From positions 1-44,260 of the forward strand of contig JAKSLI010000022.1 in the NCBI GenBank assembly GCA_024401305.1: a DNA stretch of 44,260 nt, read 5' to 3'. Positions 21,011 to 28,243 of this stretch are shown in pieces (the stretch's first letter is position 1; every line of letters starts with the position of its first letter). Under the pieces are notes generated by a model. It was given only the letters and a program-made list of their open reading frames with translations, was not told the DNA's origin and did no database searches. The DNA comes from Bacteroidaceae bacterium. GTDB taxonomy: Bacteria; Bacteroidota; Bacteroidia; Bacteroidales; Bacteroidaceae. A program made the translations under genes and the position numbers.

Positions 21011-21040
21011 CTTGCAATCTAATAATTATTTGTACTTTTG
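21011..21040 (+). promoter_or_regulatory. promoter of the GH5 gene
   Basis: CTTG (21011-21014), an 18-base spacer and TACTTTTG (21033-21040) match the Bacteroidota -33/-7 pair. Transcription would start near 21045, about 30 bases before the ATG. The GH5 gene therefore appears to be its own transcription unit. Confidence 0.65.
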
Positions 21041-21075
21041 TGGCGAAAATAGTATTATACTTTAACGAAAACATA

Positions 21076-22577
21076 ATGAAAACAAAGCTTTATTACCTCT
21101 TTGCCATGCTCTTCATGGCATTCACTTTCGTAGCTTGCGGCGATGATCCAGAGGATGAACCTAAGCAGGAACCTATTCATTCTCACACAGAGGAATTTAA
21201 CGTAAGCATTAACAGTGCGGATGCTCAGTCTGTGGAAAGGTCTTTCACTATCACAGAAACATGGAAGGCTACTTCCAATGCCGACTGGTGTACCGTATCG
21301 CCTGCCCAGGGCACTGCTGGCGAAGGCAAGAAGATTACCTCAGCGTTACAGAGAACCTTGATAAGGAACCTCGTAAGGCTAAGGTTGTTGTGAAGTCTAT
21401 CAATAGTGAAAGCTATACCTATACTTTCAACATCATTCAGGCTGGAATGAAGGAACCAGACAAACCTTCTAATCCAGACGGTGACCCTAAAGCACCGGAG
21501 GGCATGAAGCTCACTGCCGACCAACTCGTTCAGCAAATCAAGGTGGGCTGGAACCTCGGCAACACTTGCGAGGCTGGAATTTGGGACGGATGGAGCGGCG
21601 ACGACCTCACCATCGAGACAAACTGGCTCAACCCTAAGGTCTATACTTCAAAAGCAATGTTCACTGTCCTCAAGGAGGCTGGCTTCAATGCTATCCGTAT
21701 CCCTACTCGCTGGTATCTCCACGCTGACAAAGACCTTAATATCAACGAGAAGTGGCTTGCTCGCGTAAAGGAGATTGTAGATTATGCCGTTTCCCAGGAA
21801 ATGTATGTCATCCTCAACTCTCACCATGACGATTGGTACGACCGCCTTCCTGTAGGCTACAACGAGGCTGAGATCAACAAGAAGTTTGAGCACATGTGGA
21901 CTCAGATTGCCACTTATTTCAAGGACTATGATGAGCACCTTATCTTTGCCGGTACAAACGAGATTATCCGACTCAATTCCGACGGCAAGGAGAACTGGGG
22001 CGCTCCTACAGATGCTCATTTCAAGTTTGCAAACAACCTCATGCAGATCTTTGTGAACACCGTGCGTGCTACCGGCGGCAACAACGAGTGGCGCTGCCTT
22101 ATGGTACAGCCATGGGCTTGTAACCCAGGCAATGCTACCAGCGACAAGTTCGTCATGCCTACAGACTCAAAGAAATATCGACTCATCCTTGAGTTCCACT
22201 GCTACGATCCTTACGACTACGCAACTCCAAAGAAGAAGCACGAGGTAACGGATGCCGAGTTCATGGCTATCAAGGGCACCCTGAACACTCTCAACCGCAA
22301 GTTCGTCATGAATAACATTCCTTGTATCATGGCTGAGTTCGGTTCTACTCAGGACAATAATCACCCAAACGGCAATGCAAAAGCCGACCAAATCCGTGCT
22401 GACTACCACAAGTTCATCGTAAGCTCTGCCAAACCATACGACATCCCATGCTTCTATTGGGACAACTACTGCTTCGAGACTACAGGCGAGAACTTCGGTC
22501 TGCTCGACCGCAAGAACCTCAACTTCCCAGCACGCGCCAAGATTGCTCTCGACGGCATCATGGCAGGCTTGAAGTAA
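21076..22577 (+). pseudogene. GH5 endo-beta-glucanase lipoprotein with BACON domain, single-base frameshift
   Basis: Predicted surface lipoprotein glycanase. The ATG at 21076 starts a signal peptide with lipobox VAC followed by acidic GDDPEDEP, typical of surface export. A BACON domain follows (FTITETWKATSNADWCTVSP). At about 21337-21341 the frame breaks: adding one C after ATTACC would read ITLSVTENLDKEP and restore the domain and the rest of the protein. Downstream the GH5 TIM barrel is complete: KVGWNLGNTCEA, FNAIRIPTRW, VILNSHHDDW, the acid/base in FAGTNEI (family usually NEP, here NEI), LEFHCYDPYDY and the nucleophile in MAEFGST. It is most like endoglucanase/xyloglucanase-type GH5. The break may be a sequencing error, a recent mutation or a slippage site; the undamaged catalytic part argues against long decay. 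Confidence 0.8.
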
Positions 22578-22605
22578 TAGCACATATTCTTCCAGAAAAA
22601 CAATC

Positions 22606-22647
22606 AACCCCGAAAGTTCACGTCAAGTGAGACTTTCGGGGTTTTAT
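22606..22647. terminator. terminator between GH5 and tyrS
   Basis: A 12-bp stem AACCCCGAAAGT/ACTTTCGGGGTT (22606-22617 with 22632-22643) with further internal pairing TCAC/GTGA is followed by a T-rich tract. It lies between two converging genes and could serve both, although the T-tract favours the plus strand. Confidence 0.85.
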
Positions 22648-22700
22648 AATGAAGTGTTAGTTCTAAAGGTTTTCGCAATGTATTGATAGCAACAAGTGGA

Positions 22701-23996
22701 TTACTTCACTGTTACGAGGAAGTAGTTCTTCTTGCCACGCTGTACGAGGATGTACTTGCCTTCGATGAGGTCTTCCTCAGTGATTGCGCGGTCGAACTGC
22801 TGGAGCTTTTCCTTGTTTACTGAAACGCCACCGCCCTGAACCATCTTGCGCATCTCGCCCTTTGAAGGGAATATCTTTGCGTCCTGTGTGAAGAGTTCCA
22901 CTGCTGGCTGACCGAGACGCTCCTTTGAAACCTCAAACATTGGCACACCATCGAAGATGTCGAGGAATGTCTGCTCGTCAAGCTTAGCGAGAGAATCCTT
23001 TGTAGCCTTGCCGAAGAGGATGCCAGAAGCCTCGATAGCTGCGTCGAGAGCCTCCTTAGAGTGAACCATTGTTGTCACTTCCTCTGCGAGACGCTTCTGG
23101 AGAACACGGCGACCAGGATCCTGCTTGTGCTCCTCTACGAGTGCGTCGATAACTTCCTTCTCAAGTGAAGTGAAGATCTTGATGTACTTCTCTGCGTCGT
23201 CATCGCTAACATTGAGCCAGAACTGATAGAACTTGTATGGAGTGGTACGCTTTGGATCGAGCCAGATGTTGCCGCTCTCAGTCTTACCGAACTTCTTGCC
23301 GTCAGCCTTTGTGATGAGTGGACAAGTGAGTGCGTATGCCTCGTTGTCGTTGCCAAGAGTACGGCGGATAAGCTCTGTACCTGTTGTCATGTTACCCCAC
23401 TGGTCGTTGCCACCGAGCTGCATCTTACAGTTCTTTGCACGATAGAGGTGGAGGAAGTCGTAGCCCTGAAGGAGCTGGTAAGTGAACTCAGTGAATGAAA
23501 GACCGTCGCGAGCAGTACCGTTGAGACGCTGCTGAACAGAATCCTTTGCCATCATGTAGTTCACAGTGATGTGCTTACCAACTGTACGAGCGAAGTCGAG
23601 GAATGTGAAGTCCTTCATCCAGTCGTAGTTGTTTACCATCTCAGCTGCGTTAGGCTCTGTGCCATCGAAGTCGAGGAACTTTGCAACCTGTGCCTTGATG
23701 CACTCCTGGTTGTGGTAGAGAGTCTCTGCATCGAGGAGGTTACGCTCCTGGCTCTTGCCTGAAGGGTCGCCAATCATACCTGTAGCACCACCAACGAGGA
23801 TGATAGGCTTGTGGCCGCAGCGCTGGAGATGACGGAGCATCATGATACCACAGAGGTGACCGATATGAAGAGAATCGGCTGTTGGGTCAGTACCGAGGTA
23901 AGCAGTAACCATCTCCTTCTGAAGGAGTTCTTCTGCACCTGGCATTATCTGCGCGAGCATTCCGCGCCATTTGAGTTCTTCTACGAAGTTTTTCAT
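22701..23996 (-). CDS. tyrS: tyrosyl-tRNA synthetase
   Basis: Charges tRNA-Tyr, a class I synthetase of 431 residues. The HIGH motif is exact (LHIGHLCG, residues 43-50) and the KMSKS-equivalent is KFGKTESG near residue 234. The tyrosine-binding region has [14 protein letters not shown] and the [11 protein letters not shown] signature. A C-terminal S4 RNA-binding domain occupies about residues 360-431 ([20 protein letters not shown]). Sequence and length are normal. It is the last gene of the minus-strand run hemD-rnpA-yidD-tyrS, with 65 bases before it. Confidence 0.98.
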   Translation of the reverse strand: MKNFVEELKWRGMLAQIMPGAEELLQKEMVTAYLGTDPTADSLHIGHLCGIMMLRHLQRCGHKPIILVGGATGMIGDPSGKSQERNLLDAETLYHNQECIKAQVAKFLDFDGTEPNAAEMVNNYDWMKDFTFLDFARTVGKHITVNYMMAKDSVQQRLNGTARDGLSFTEFTYQLLQGYDFLHLYRAKNCKMQLGGNDQWGNMTTGTELIRRTLGNDNEAYALTCPLITKADGKKFGKTESGNIWLDPKRTTPYKFYQFWLNVSDDDAEKYIKIFTSLEKEVIDALVEEHKQDPGRRVLQKRLAEEVTTMVHSKEALDAAIEASGILFGKATKDSLAKLDEQTFLDIFDGVPMFEVSKERLGQPAVELFTQDAKIFPSKGEMRKMVQGGGVSVNKEKLQQFDRAITEEDLIEGKYILVQRGKKNYFLVTVK

Positions 23997-24017
23997 TTGC
24001 TTTGTTTTTTATTGAGA

Positions 24018-24038
24018 CCCGAAGACGAAATCTTCGGG
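24018..24038. other. short perfect hairpin between yidD and tyrS
   Basis: CCCGAAGA pairs with TCTTCGGG around a 5-base loop (CGAAA read on the plus strand). It lies in the 65-base gap upstream of tyrS. There is no clear T-run on the minus strand, so a 5' UTR structure or a weak terminator for the yidD transcript are both possible. Confidence 0.5.
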
Positions 24039-24061
24039 AACGGTGGCTTATTTGGAGAGGG

Positions 24062-24283
24062 TCAAGGCACGGGATCATATCCAGAGCCGCCCCAAGGATG
24101 GCATCGGCAGATGCGCTTTATTGCAAGCCAAAGGCCTTTGAAAGGACCGTGCTTGATGATTGCCTCCTTAGCATACTGCGAGCATGTTGGCGTAAAGCGG
24201 CATGCTGGCGGCGTGAAAGGAGATATGCAAGTCTGATAGAATGCTATCGGAGCGAGAAGTATGGCTGTAAGAAGCTTTTTCAT
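24062..24283 (-). CDS. yidD: membrane protein insertion efficiency factor YidD
   Basis: A 73-residue inner-membrane-associated protein that assists YidC-dependent membrane insertion. It shows the full family signature: an N-terminal amphipathic or hydrophobic helix ([14 protein letters not shown]), [41 protein letters not shown] and the terminal GGSGYDPVP. The ATG directly abuts the rnpA stop codon (TAA then ATG), so the two are translationally linked, as in most bacteria. Confidence 0.97.
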   Translation of the reverse strand: MKKLLTAILLAPIAFYQTCISPFTPPACRFTPTCSQYAKEAIIKHGPFKGLWLAIKRICRCHPWGGSGYDPVP

Positions 24284-24634
24284 TTACAATTTACTCAGCA
24301 ATTCCTTAATCTTCTCGTGTATGAGACTTGATTCCTGCGGTTCATTGGCAAGCCATACGAAGGCGATGTTTGCTGCGCGCTCGCCAGAAGGCTTGTTGAG
24401 GCGGTAAGCCTCACGCATCTGTCGCTTTGCCCTTACGCGGTCAACAGCGCGGTGCAGCCTCTTCTTCGAAACACTTATCAGCACCTTCACTCGTGGTTCA
24501 GCCTCGTTTTCCCTTGTCACATAGCGATATACCATACGGATTGGGTAATTCGTAATGCCTTTTGCATTGCCCGGAGTGAAGAGTTCTTCTATCTCCTTCT
24601 GCAAGTATATGCGTTCTGCTTTAGGGAACTTCAT
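24284..24634 (-). CDS. rnpA: ribonuclease P protein component
   Basis: Protein subunit of RNase P, which matures tRNA 5' ends. The 116-residue product carries the arginine-rich RNR-type motif as RAVDRVRAKRQMREAYRLNK (about residues 62-81), with Val at the usual Asn position. SVSKKRLHRA precedes it. The N-terminus starts at 24634 (MKFPKAERIYLQKEI). It lies between hemD and yidD, a conserved Bacteroidales order. An inverted heptamer array separates it from hemD. Confidence 0.95.
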   Translation of the reverse strand: MKFPKAERIYLQKEIEELFTPGNAKGITNYPIRMVYRYVTRENEAEPRVKVLISVSKKRLHRAVDRVRAKRQMREAYRLNKPSGERAANIAFVWLANEPQESSLIHEKIKELLSKL

Positions 24635-24640
24635 TCTCTT

Positions 24641-24765
24641 AAGTTATAAGTAATAAGTTATATGTAATAAGTATGATTACCTTTGCAGGCGGGAACTTTT
24701 GCCGTAGTCATCCTTTTAAAGTCTAATCATACTTATTACTTGTTACTTAATACTTGTTACTTCTA
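24641..24765. repeat. inverted heptamer arrays flanking a 48-base core
   Basis: The left arm (24641-24675) has five phased 7-mers such as AAGTTAT and AAGTAAT. The right arm (24724-24765) has the complementary series ACTTATT, ACTTGTT and ACTTAAT. The right arm overlaps the last codon of hemD. The core (24676-24723) has no gene. It may form a long imperfect stem in the hemD-rnpA transcript. Confidence 0.75.
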
Positions 24766-25518
24766 TTCATCGTCCTCAAGGTCGCGGAGATACTTGTTGA
24801 GCGCTCCGGTCATTGAAGGGTACTTCTCAGTTGGAGCTTCTACAACGACATTGAGCTGTGCATCGTGAGCGGCCTTTGTTGTAGCTGGTCCGAAAGTAGC
24901 CACTGCCACTTTGTTTCTGATTTCCTCAGGCACATTCTTCTCGAAAGAAGCGATTCCAGAAGGCGAGAAGAACACGCACATGTCGTAGTCGAACTGCGCG
25001 ATTTCCTCTTCTGTGAAGTCATTGCTGAGCGTGCGATACATGACACATTCCGTGTGCTTGAGCTTCTTGCCGTCGAGCATCGACTTTATTGTGCTGTCGT
25101 GAACGTCTGAAAGCGGTACGAGGTAAAGCTCGCTCTTGTGCTTCTGCATTATTACTACGAGGTCTTCAATCTTGCCTGTTGGCGAGAAGAACACCTTGCG
25201 CTTGCGGTAAGGGATATACTTCTGGATGTAGAGGGAGATGGTTTCTGTCACGCAGAAGAACTTCATATCCTCCGGTATTGGCTGATGATTTTCCTTTGCA
25301 ATCTGGAAATAGCTGTCTATAGCATGTCGTGATGTGAACACCACTGCCGTGTAGTTGAGAATGTTAACTTTCTGCTTGCGGAATTCAAGTGACGGTATCT
25401 TCTCTACCTTGATGAAAGGACGGAATACAATCTCTACTTCGTAACGGTCAGCGATGTCATAGTATGGTGACTTCTCGCTACTTGGTTTCGGTTGTGAAAC
25501 AAGGATTTTCTTAATCAT
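24763..25518 (-). CDS. hemD: uroporphyrinogen-III synthase
   Basis: Cyclises hydroxymethylbilane to uroporphyrinogen III in tetrapyrrole synthesis. The product is about 251 residues when started at MIKKILVSQPKP (25518); an in-frame ATG at 25539 would add seven residues of no family similarity. Features visible are the two-lobed HEM4 pattern with VVFTSRHAIDSYFQ, ECVMYRTLSNDF, CVFFSPSGIASFEKN and the ligand-binding FGPATTKAAHDAQL. HemD proteins diverge greatly, but the fold motifs and the neighbourhood DUF4271-hemD-rnpA-yidD are characteristic of Bacteroidales. Other haem genes are not in the window. Confidence 0.88.
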   Translation of the reverse strand: MIKKILVSQPKPSSEKSPYYDIADRYEVEIVFRPFIKVEKIPSLEFRKQKVNILNYTAVVFTSRHAIDSYFQIAKENHQPIPEDMKFFCVTETISLYIQKYIPYRKRKVFFSPTGKIEDLVVIMQKHKSELYLVPLSDVHDSTIKSMLDGKKLKHTECVMYRTLSNDFTEEEIAQFDYDMCVFFSPSGIASFEKNVPEEIRNKVAVATFGPATTKAAHDAQLNVVVEAPTEKYPSMTGALNKYLRDLEDDE

Positions 25519-25566
25519 CTTTTTACCTGAAATTATCAAAGAGTTATAGTCTAGTGTTATGCGTTT

Positions 25567-26277
25567 CTACACTCGTAAAGTGTTGATAATCTGCGTCAAA
25601 ATGCCATATAAGGCGGCCATTGGCACAATTTCGAGCGTGCAAAAGTACAAAAAAATCTGCAGATGGGGGCGGTTTTTGCTGAAAAAGATGGAATAACAGC
25701 GGTAAAATGTAAGTATTTTGACGAATATCACCACCGCTACTATCAGCACCATCGCTGCAGTGAAAGTCAAGGAGAAGTAGCAGAGCATCAGCACTATAGG
25801 TAGTAGCGGGATGCTTTCCACGGCTAGCAGGAACAACTGCGATTTCTGCCAATAGCGGTTCTCCTGCGGTTCGAAATACACCCACCCGACCAGTGCTTGC
25901 AAGACGCTCTTGAACACGAAATATCCCATGTAGCATGCCACGAGCAGCAGGAAGAAGTTGTGCTGTGCTGTCACCGTCGTCTTGCCCGGCAAGAAGTGCG
26001 TGGCGAAGAGGAAGGTGGCAAGGGCAAGCATCAGGCATGTAAGGAAACCGAGGAAAAACTGGAAGCGTACCTCCACAGCTGTCTCGGTGTAGAAGTCGTA
26101 ATCGTAGCGTGATCTGCGGAAGAACATGCGTAACTCTCTCGAGATGAAGTCGCGCGACTGCGAGAATGCCACTATCGAAATGAGCACAGTGGCATAGAGC
26201 AACGATGTGATGAAATCGTCGCTCTGTATCGAGTACGGCGCTGGAATACCTTCTATCAAAGAGCTGATGTTGTCCAT
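25567..26277 (-). CDS. DUF4271 integral membrane protein
   Basis: A 236-residue membrane protein with about five to six hydrophobic segments (for example FFLGFLTCLMLALATFLFAT, LLVACYMGYFVFKSVLQAL and LPIVLMLCYFSLTFTAAMVL). It begins MDNISSLIEGIPAPYSIQSD. The family is confined largely to Bacteroidota and has no assigned function. It is consistently found beside hemD, as here (about 48 bases before the hemD ATG), so the two probably share a transcript. Confidence 0.8.
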   Translation of the reverse strand: MDNISSLIEGIPAPYSIQSDDFITSLLYATVLISIVAFSQSRDFISRELRMFFRRSRYDYDFYTETAVEVRFQFFLGFLTCLMLALATFLFATHFLPGKTTVTAQHNFFLLLVACYMGYFVFKSVLQALVGWVYFEPQENRYWQKSQLFLLAVESIPLLPIVLMLCYFSLTFTAAMVLIVAVVIFVKILTFYRCYSIFFSKNRPHLQIFLYFCTLEIVPMAALYGILTQIINTLRV

Positions 26278-26288
26278 GTTGTTGTTTT

Positions 26289-26409
26289 TATCAAGAATTG
26301 GAGAATTTAAGAATTACCATCCGGATGGATTCTCTATTTCTAATGAATTCAAAAAGAATTATAAGAACTCAATTAGCTGAAAAATTCTCTAATTCACTAA
26401 TTCTTGATA
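26289..26409. repeat. inverted octamer arrays with a CCATCCGGATGG palindrome
   Basis: AGAATT recurs every 8 bases at 26294, 26302 and 26310. The inverted series AATTCT, AATTCA, AATTCT recurs every 8 bases at 26383, 26391 and 26399. The outer ends are TATCAAGAATT and AATTCTTGATA. Just inside the left arm lies CCATCCGGATGG (26318-26329), a motif shared with the GC palindromes at 35423-35468 and 38295-38376. It fills the DUF4271-metK gap. Confidence 0.7.
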
Positions 26410-26430
26410 GATATAAAAACTTGGGGATAG

Positions 26431-27723
26431 TTACTTATTAAAAGCCTTCTTGATATCTTCTACGCGATCAAGGTTCTCCCAAGTGAAGAGCTTTACCTTC
26501 ATAGGCTTCTCTTCATGATAGCGAGACTTGAACACCTTTGTCACCTCACGGTATTCCTGACCCATGTGTCCGTAAGCAGCTGTCTCAAGGTAGATTGGTT
26601 GGCGGAGGCTGAGGGTCTTCTCGATAGCCTTTGGACGGAGGTCGAAGAGTTGGTTGATTTTCTCGGCAATCTGTCCGTCGGTCATGTCAACATTCTTCTT
26701 TCCGAAAGTATTTACACACACGCTGACAGGCTTAGCCACACCGATGGCGTATGCTATCTGCACGAGCATCTCGTCTGCCACGCCTGCTGCCACCATGTTC
26801 TTTGCGATGTAGCGAGCTGCGTAGGCTGCTGAACGGTCAACCTTTGAAGGGTCCTTTCCCGAGAATGCACCACCACCATGAGCACCGCGACCACCGTAAG
26901 TGTCAACGATGATCTTACGGCCTGTGAGACCAGTGTCACCGTGAGGACCGCCGATAACGAACTTTCCTGTAGGGTTTACAAGGAGCTTTTCGTCTGCATT
27001 GAAACCGTTGAAGAGGGCAAGAACCTTCTCGTTCTTGATCTGCTCCATGGCACGAGGAAGAAGAATCTCGCGAACATCCTTGCGGATAATGGCAAGCATC
27101 TCCTTGTCGGCAGCAAGCTGTGCTTCAGGATCCTCGTTGGCAGGCTTGATGAAATCATCGTGCTGAGTAGAGATTACGATGGTATCAATGCGCTGTGGGA
27201 TGTTGTCGTCAGAATATTCCACGGTAACCTGACTCTTTGAGTCTGGGCGGAGATATGTCATAACCTCACCTTCCTTGCGAATCTTTGCGAGAGTCTTCAC
27301 GAGGAGATGTGCAAGGTCGAGAGTTACCGGCATGTAGTTGTCAGTCTCGTTTGTTGCGTAACCGAACATCATGCCCTGGTCGCCAGCACCTTGTTCCTCC
27401 TGGCTTACGCCACGGTCGATGTCAGCACTCTGCTCATGGATACAGTTGAGCACACCACATGAGTTGCCGTCAAACTGATACTCCGACTTCGTGTAACCAA
27501 TGTTGTTGATAGTGTCGCGAGCAAGAGTCTGGAGGTCAACATACGCCTCAGAAGTAACTTCACCCGCAATAACCACCTGTCCTGTAGTAACAAGCGTTTC
27601 AACAGCTACATGGGAATTAGGAGCGTATGCGAGAAGCTGGTCGAGAATACGGTCTGAAATCTGGTCCGCCACTTTGTCAGGATGACCCTCTGAAACAGAT
27701 TCTGAAGAGAAAAGATATGACAT
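26431..27723 (-). CDS. metK: S-adenosylmethionine synthetase
   Basis: Forms S-adenosylmethionine from methionine and ATP; 430 residues. Conserved blocks seen are [20 protein letters not shown] at the N-terminus, [16 protein letters not shown], the ATP loop [20 protein letters not shown] and the [20 protein letters not shown] signature. The product is intact and of standard length for Bacteroidales. A likely promoter lies at 27848-27880 with a leader of about 115 bases containing heptamer arrays. No SAM riboswitch was recognised in that leader. Confidence 0.98.
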   Translation of the reverse strand: MSYLFSSESVSEGHPDKVADQISDRILDQLLAYAPNSHVAVETLVTTGQVVIAGEVTSEAYVDLQTLARDTINNIGYTKSEYQFDGNSCGVLNCIHEQSADIDRGVSQEEQGAGDQGMMFGYATNETDNYMPVTLDLAHLLVKTLAKIRKEGEVMTYLRPDSKSQVTVEYSDDNIPQRIDTIVISTQHDDFIKPANEDPEAQLAADKEMLAIIRKDVREILLPRAMEQIKNEKVLALFNGFNADEKLLVNPTGKFVIGGPHGDTGLTGRKIIVDTYGGRGAHGGGAFSGKDPSKVDRSAAYAARYIAKNMVAAGVADEMLVQIAYAIGVAKPVSVCVNTFGKKNVDMTDGQIAEKINQLFDLRPKAIEKTLSLRQPIYLETAAYGHMGQEYREVTKVFKSRYHEEKPMKVKLFTWENLDRVEDIKKAFNK

Positions 27724-27730
27724 GTATTTT

Positions 27731-27835
27731 AGTTATTAATTATTAATTATAGTCTTCTGCCCCGATTAAGCCTTAAACTCTAAACATTCAACGCTCTTTA
27801 AACATTAAACATTAAACTTTAAACCTTCACCAAGG
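27731..27835. repeat. two heptamer arrays in the metK leader
   Basis: Near the start codon (27731-27751) there are three AATTATT-type units. Further upstream (27772-27830) AAACATT-type units recur in 7-base phase with one interruption. A GC-richer core (TTCTGCCCCGATTAAGCC) separates them. Both lie between the predicted metK transcription start and the ATG, so they are probably transcribed. Confidence 0.6.
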
Positions 27836-27847
27836 GTATAAATCGGT

Positions 27848-27880
27848 GCAAAATTAGGAAGAAAAAAGCAAATTCCCAAG
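27848..27880 (-). promoter_or_regulatory. promoter of metK
   Basis: On the minus strand CTTG (27880-27877), a 20-base spacer and TAATTTTGC (27856-27848) fit the Bacteroidota promoter pattern. The predicted start is near 27841. Confidence 0.6.
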
Positions 27881-28243
27881 GCTAAAAGTCAAATTGTTTC
27901 TAATAGCTCGCATTTAATAATCAGTTTCAAGTTTCGCAAGCTTCGCTCGCAAAGGCTAAAGACAAAAGACTACAATCTACAGGCTGCCACGGCGGTAAAT
28001 CTGACAAAATAGTATCACTCATCTTTTGCCAAATTACAGCTTAGAGCCCACTTTTGTAAGTAATTGATAATGTGCGAGTTATGGAAGCACAAAAAAACTC
28101 AGCGAGTTTTGCATAAAAAACCGCTGAGTTTTGGGTAAAAAGTCATAGAGTTTTTGATCGTTTCCCGCTGGGTTTTTATCCGTAATCCATAAAGTTACGA
28201 AAAACACCCCTCGGAATGACAAAATAGTATCAGAGCCTATAGG
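27881..28243. other. intergenic region with degenerate array and direct repeats, no gene
   Basis: No coding region is seen. Contents: a degenerate hairpin-like TTCGCAAGCTTCGCTCGC stretch followed by GGCTAAA-type heptamers (27954-27981), related to the PUL arrays. A 16-base direct repeat TGACAAAATAGTATCA occurs at 28002-28017 and 28217-28232. Between its copies are several variants of CGCTGAGTTTT (about 28098-28175), in which AAACTCAGCG and CGCTGAGTTTT can pair as a hairpin. Confidence 0.5.

Noticed and set aside
24280-24290. rnpA-yidD abutting stop and start
   Set aside because: Tight coupling of these two genes is the norm in bacteria and not remarkable.
25544-26038. A 164-codon frame overlapping DUF4271 on the same strand
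   Set aside because: The other frame gives a coherent multi-helix membrane protein; this one is Ala/Arg/His-rich with no structure visible.
27724-27841. SAM riboswitch in the metK leader
   Set aside because: The leader consists mainly of AT-rich heptamer arrays and I could not find a conserved SAM aptamer core.
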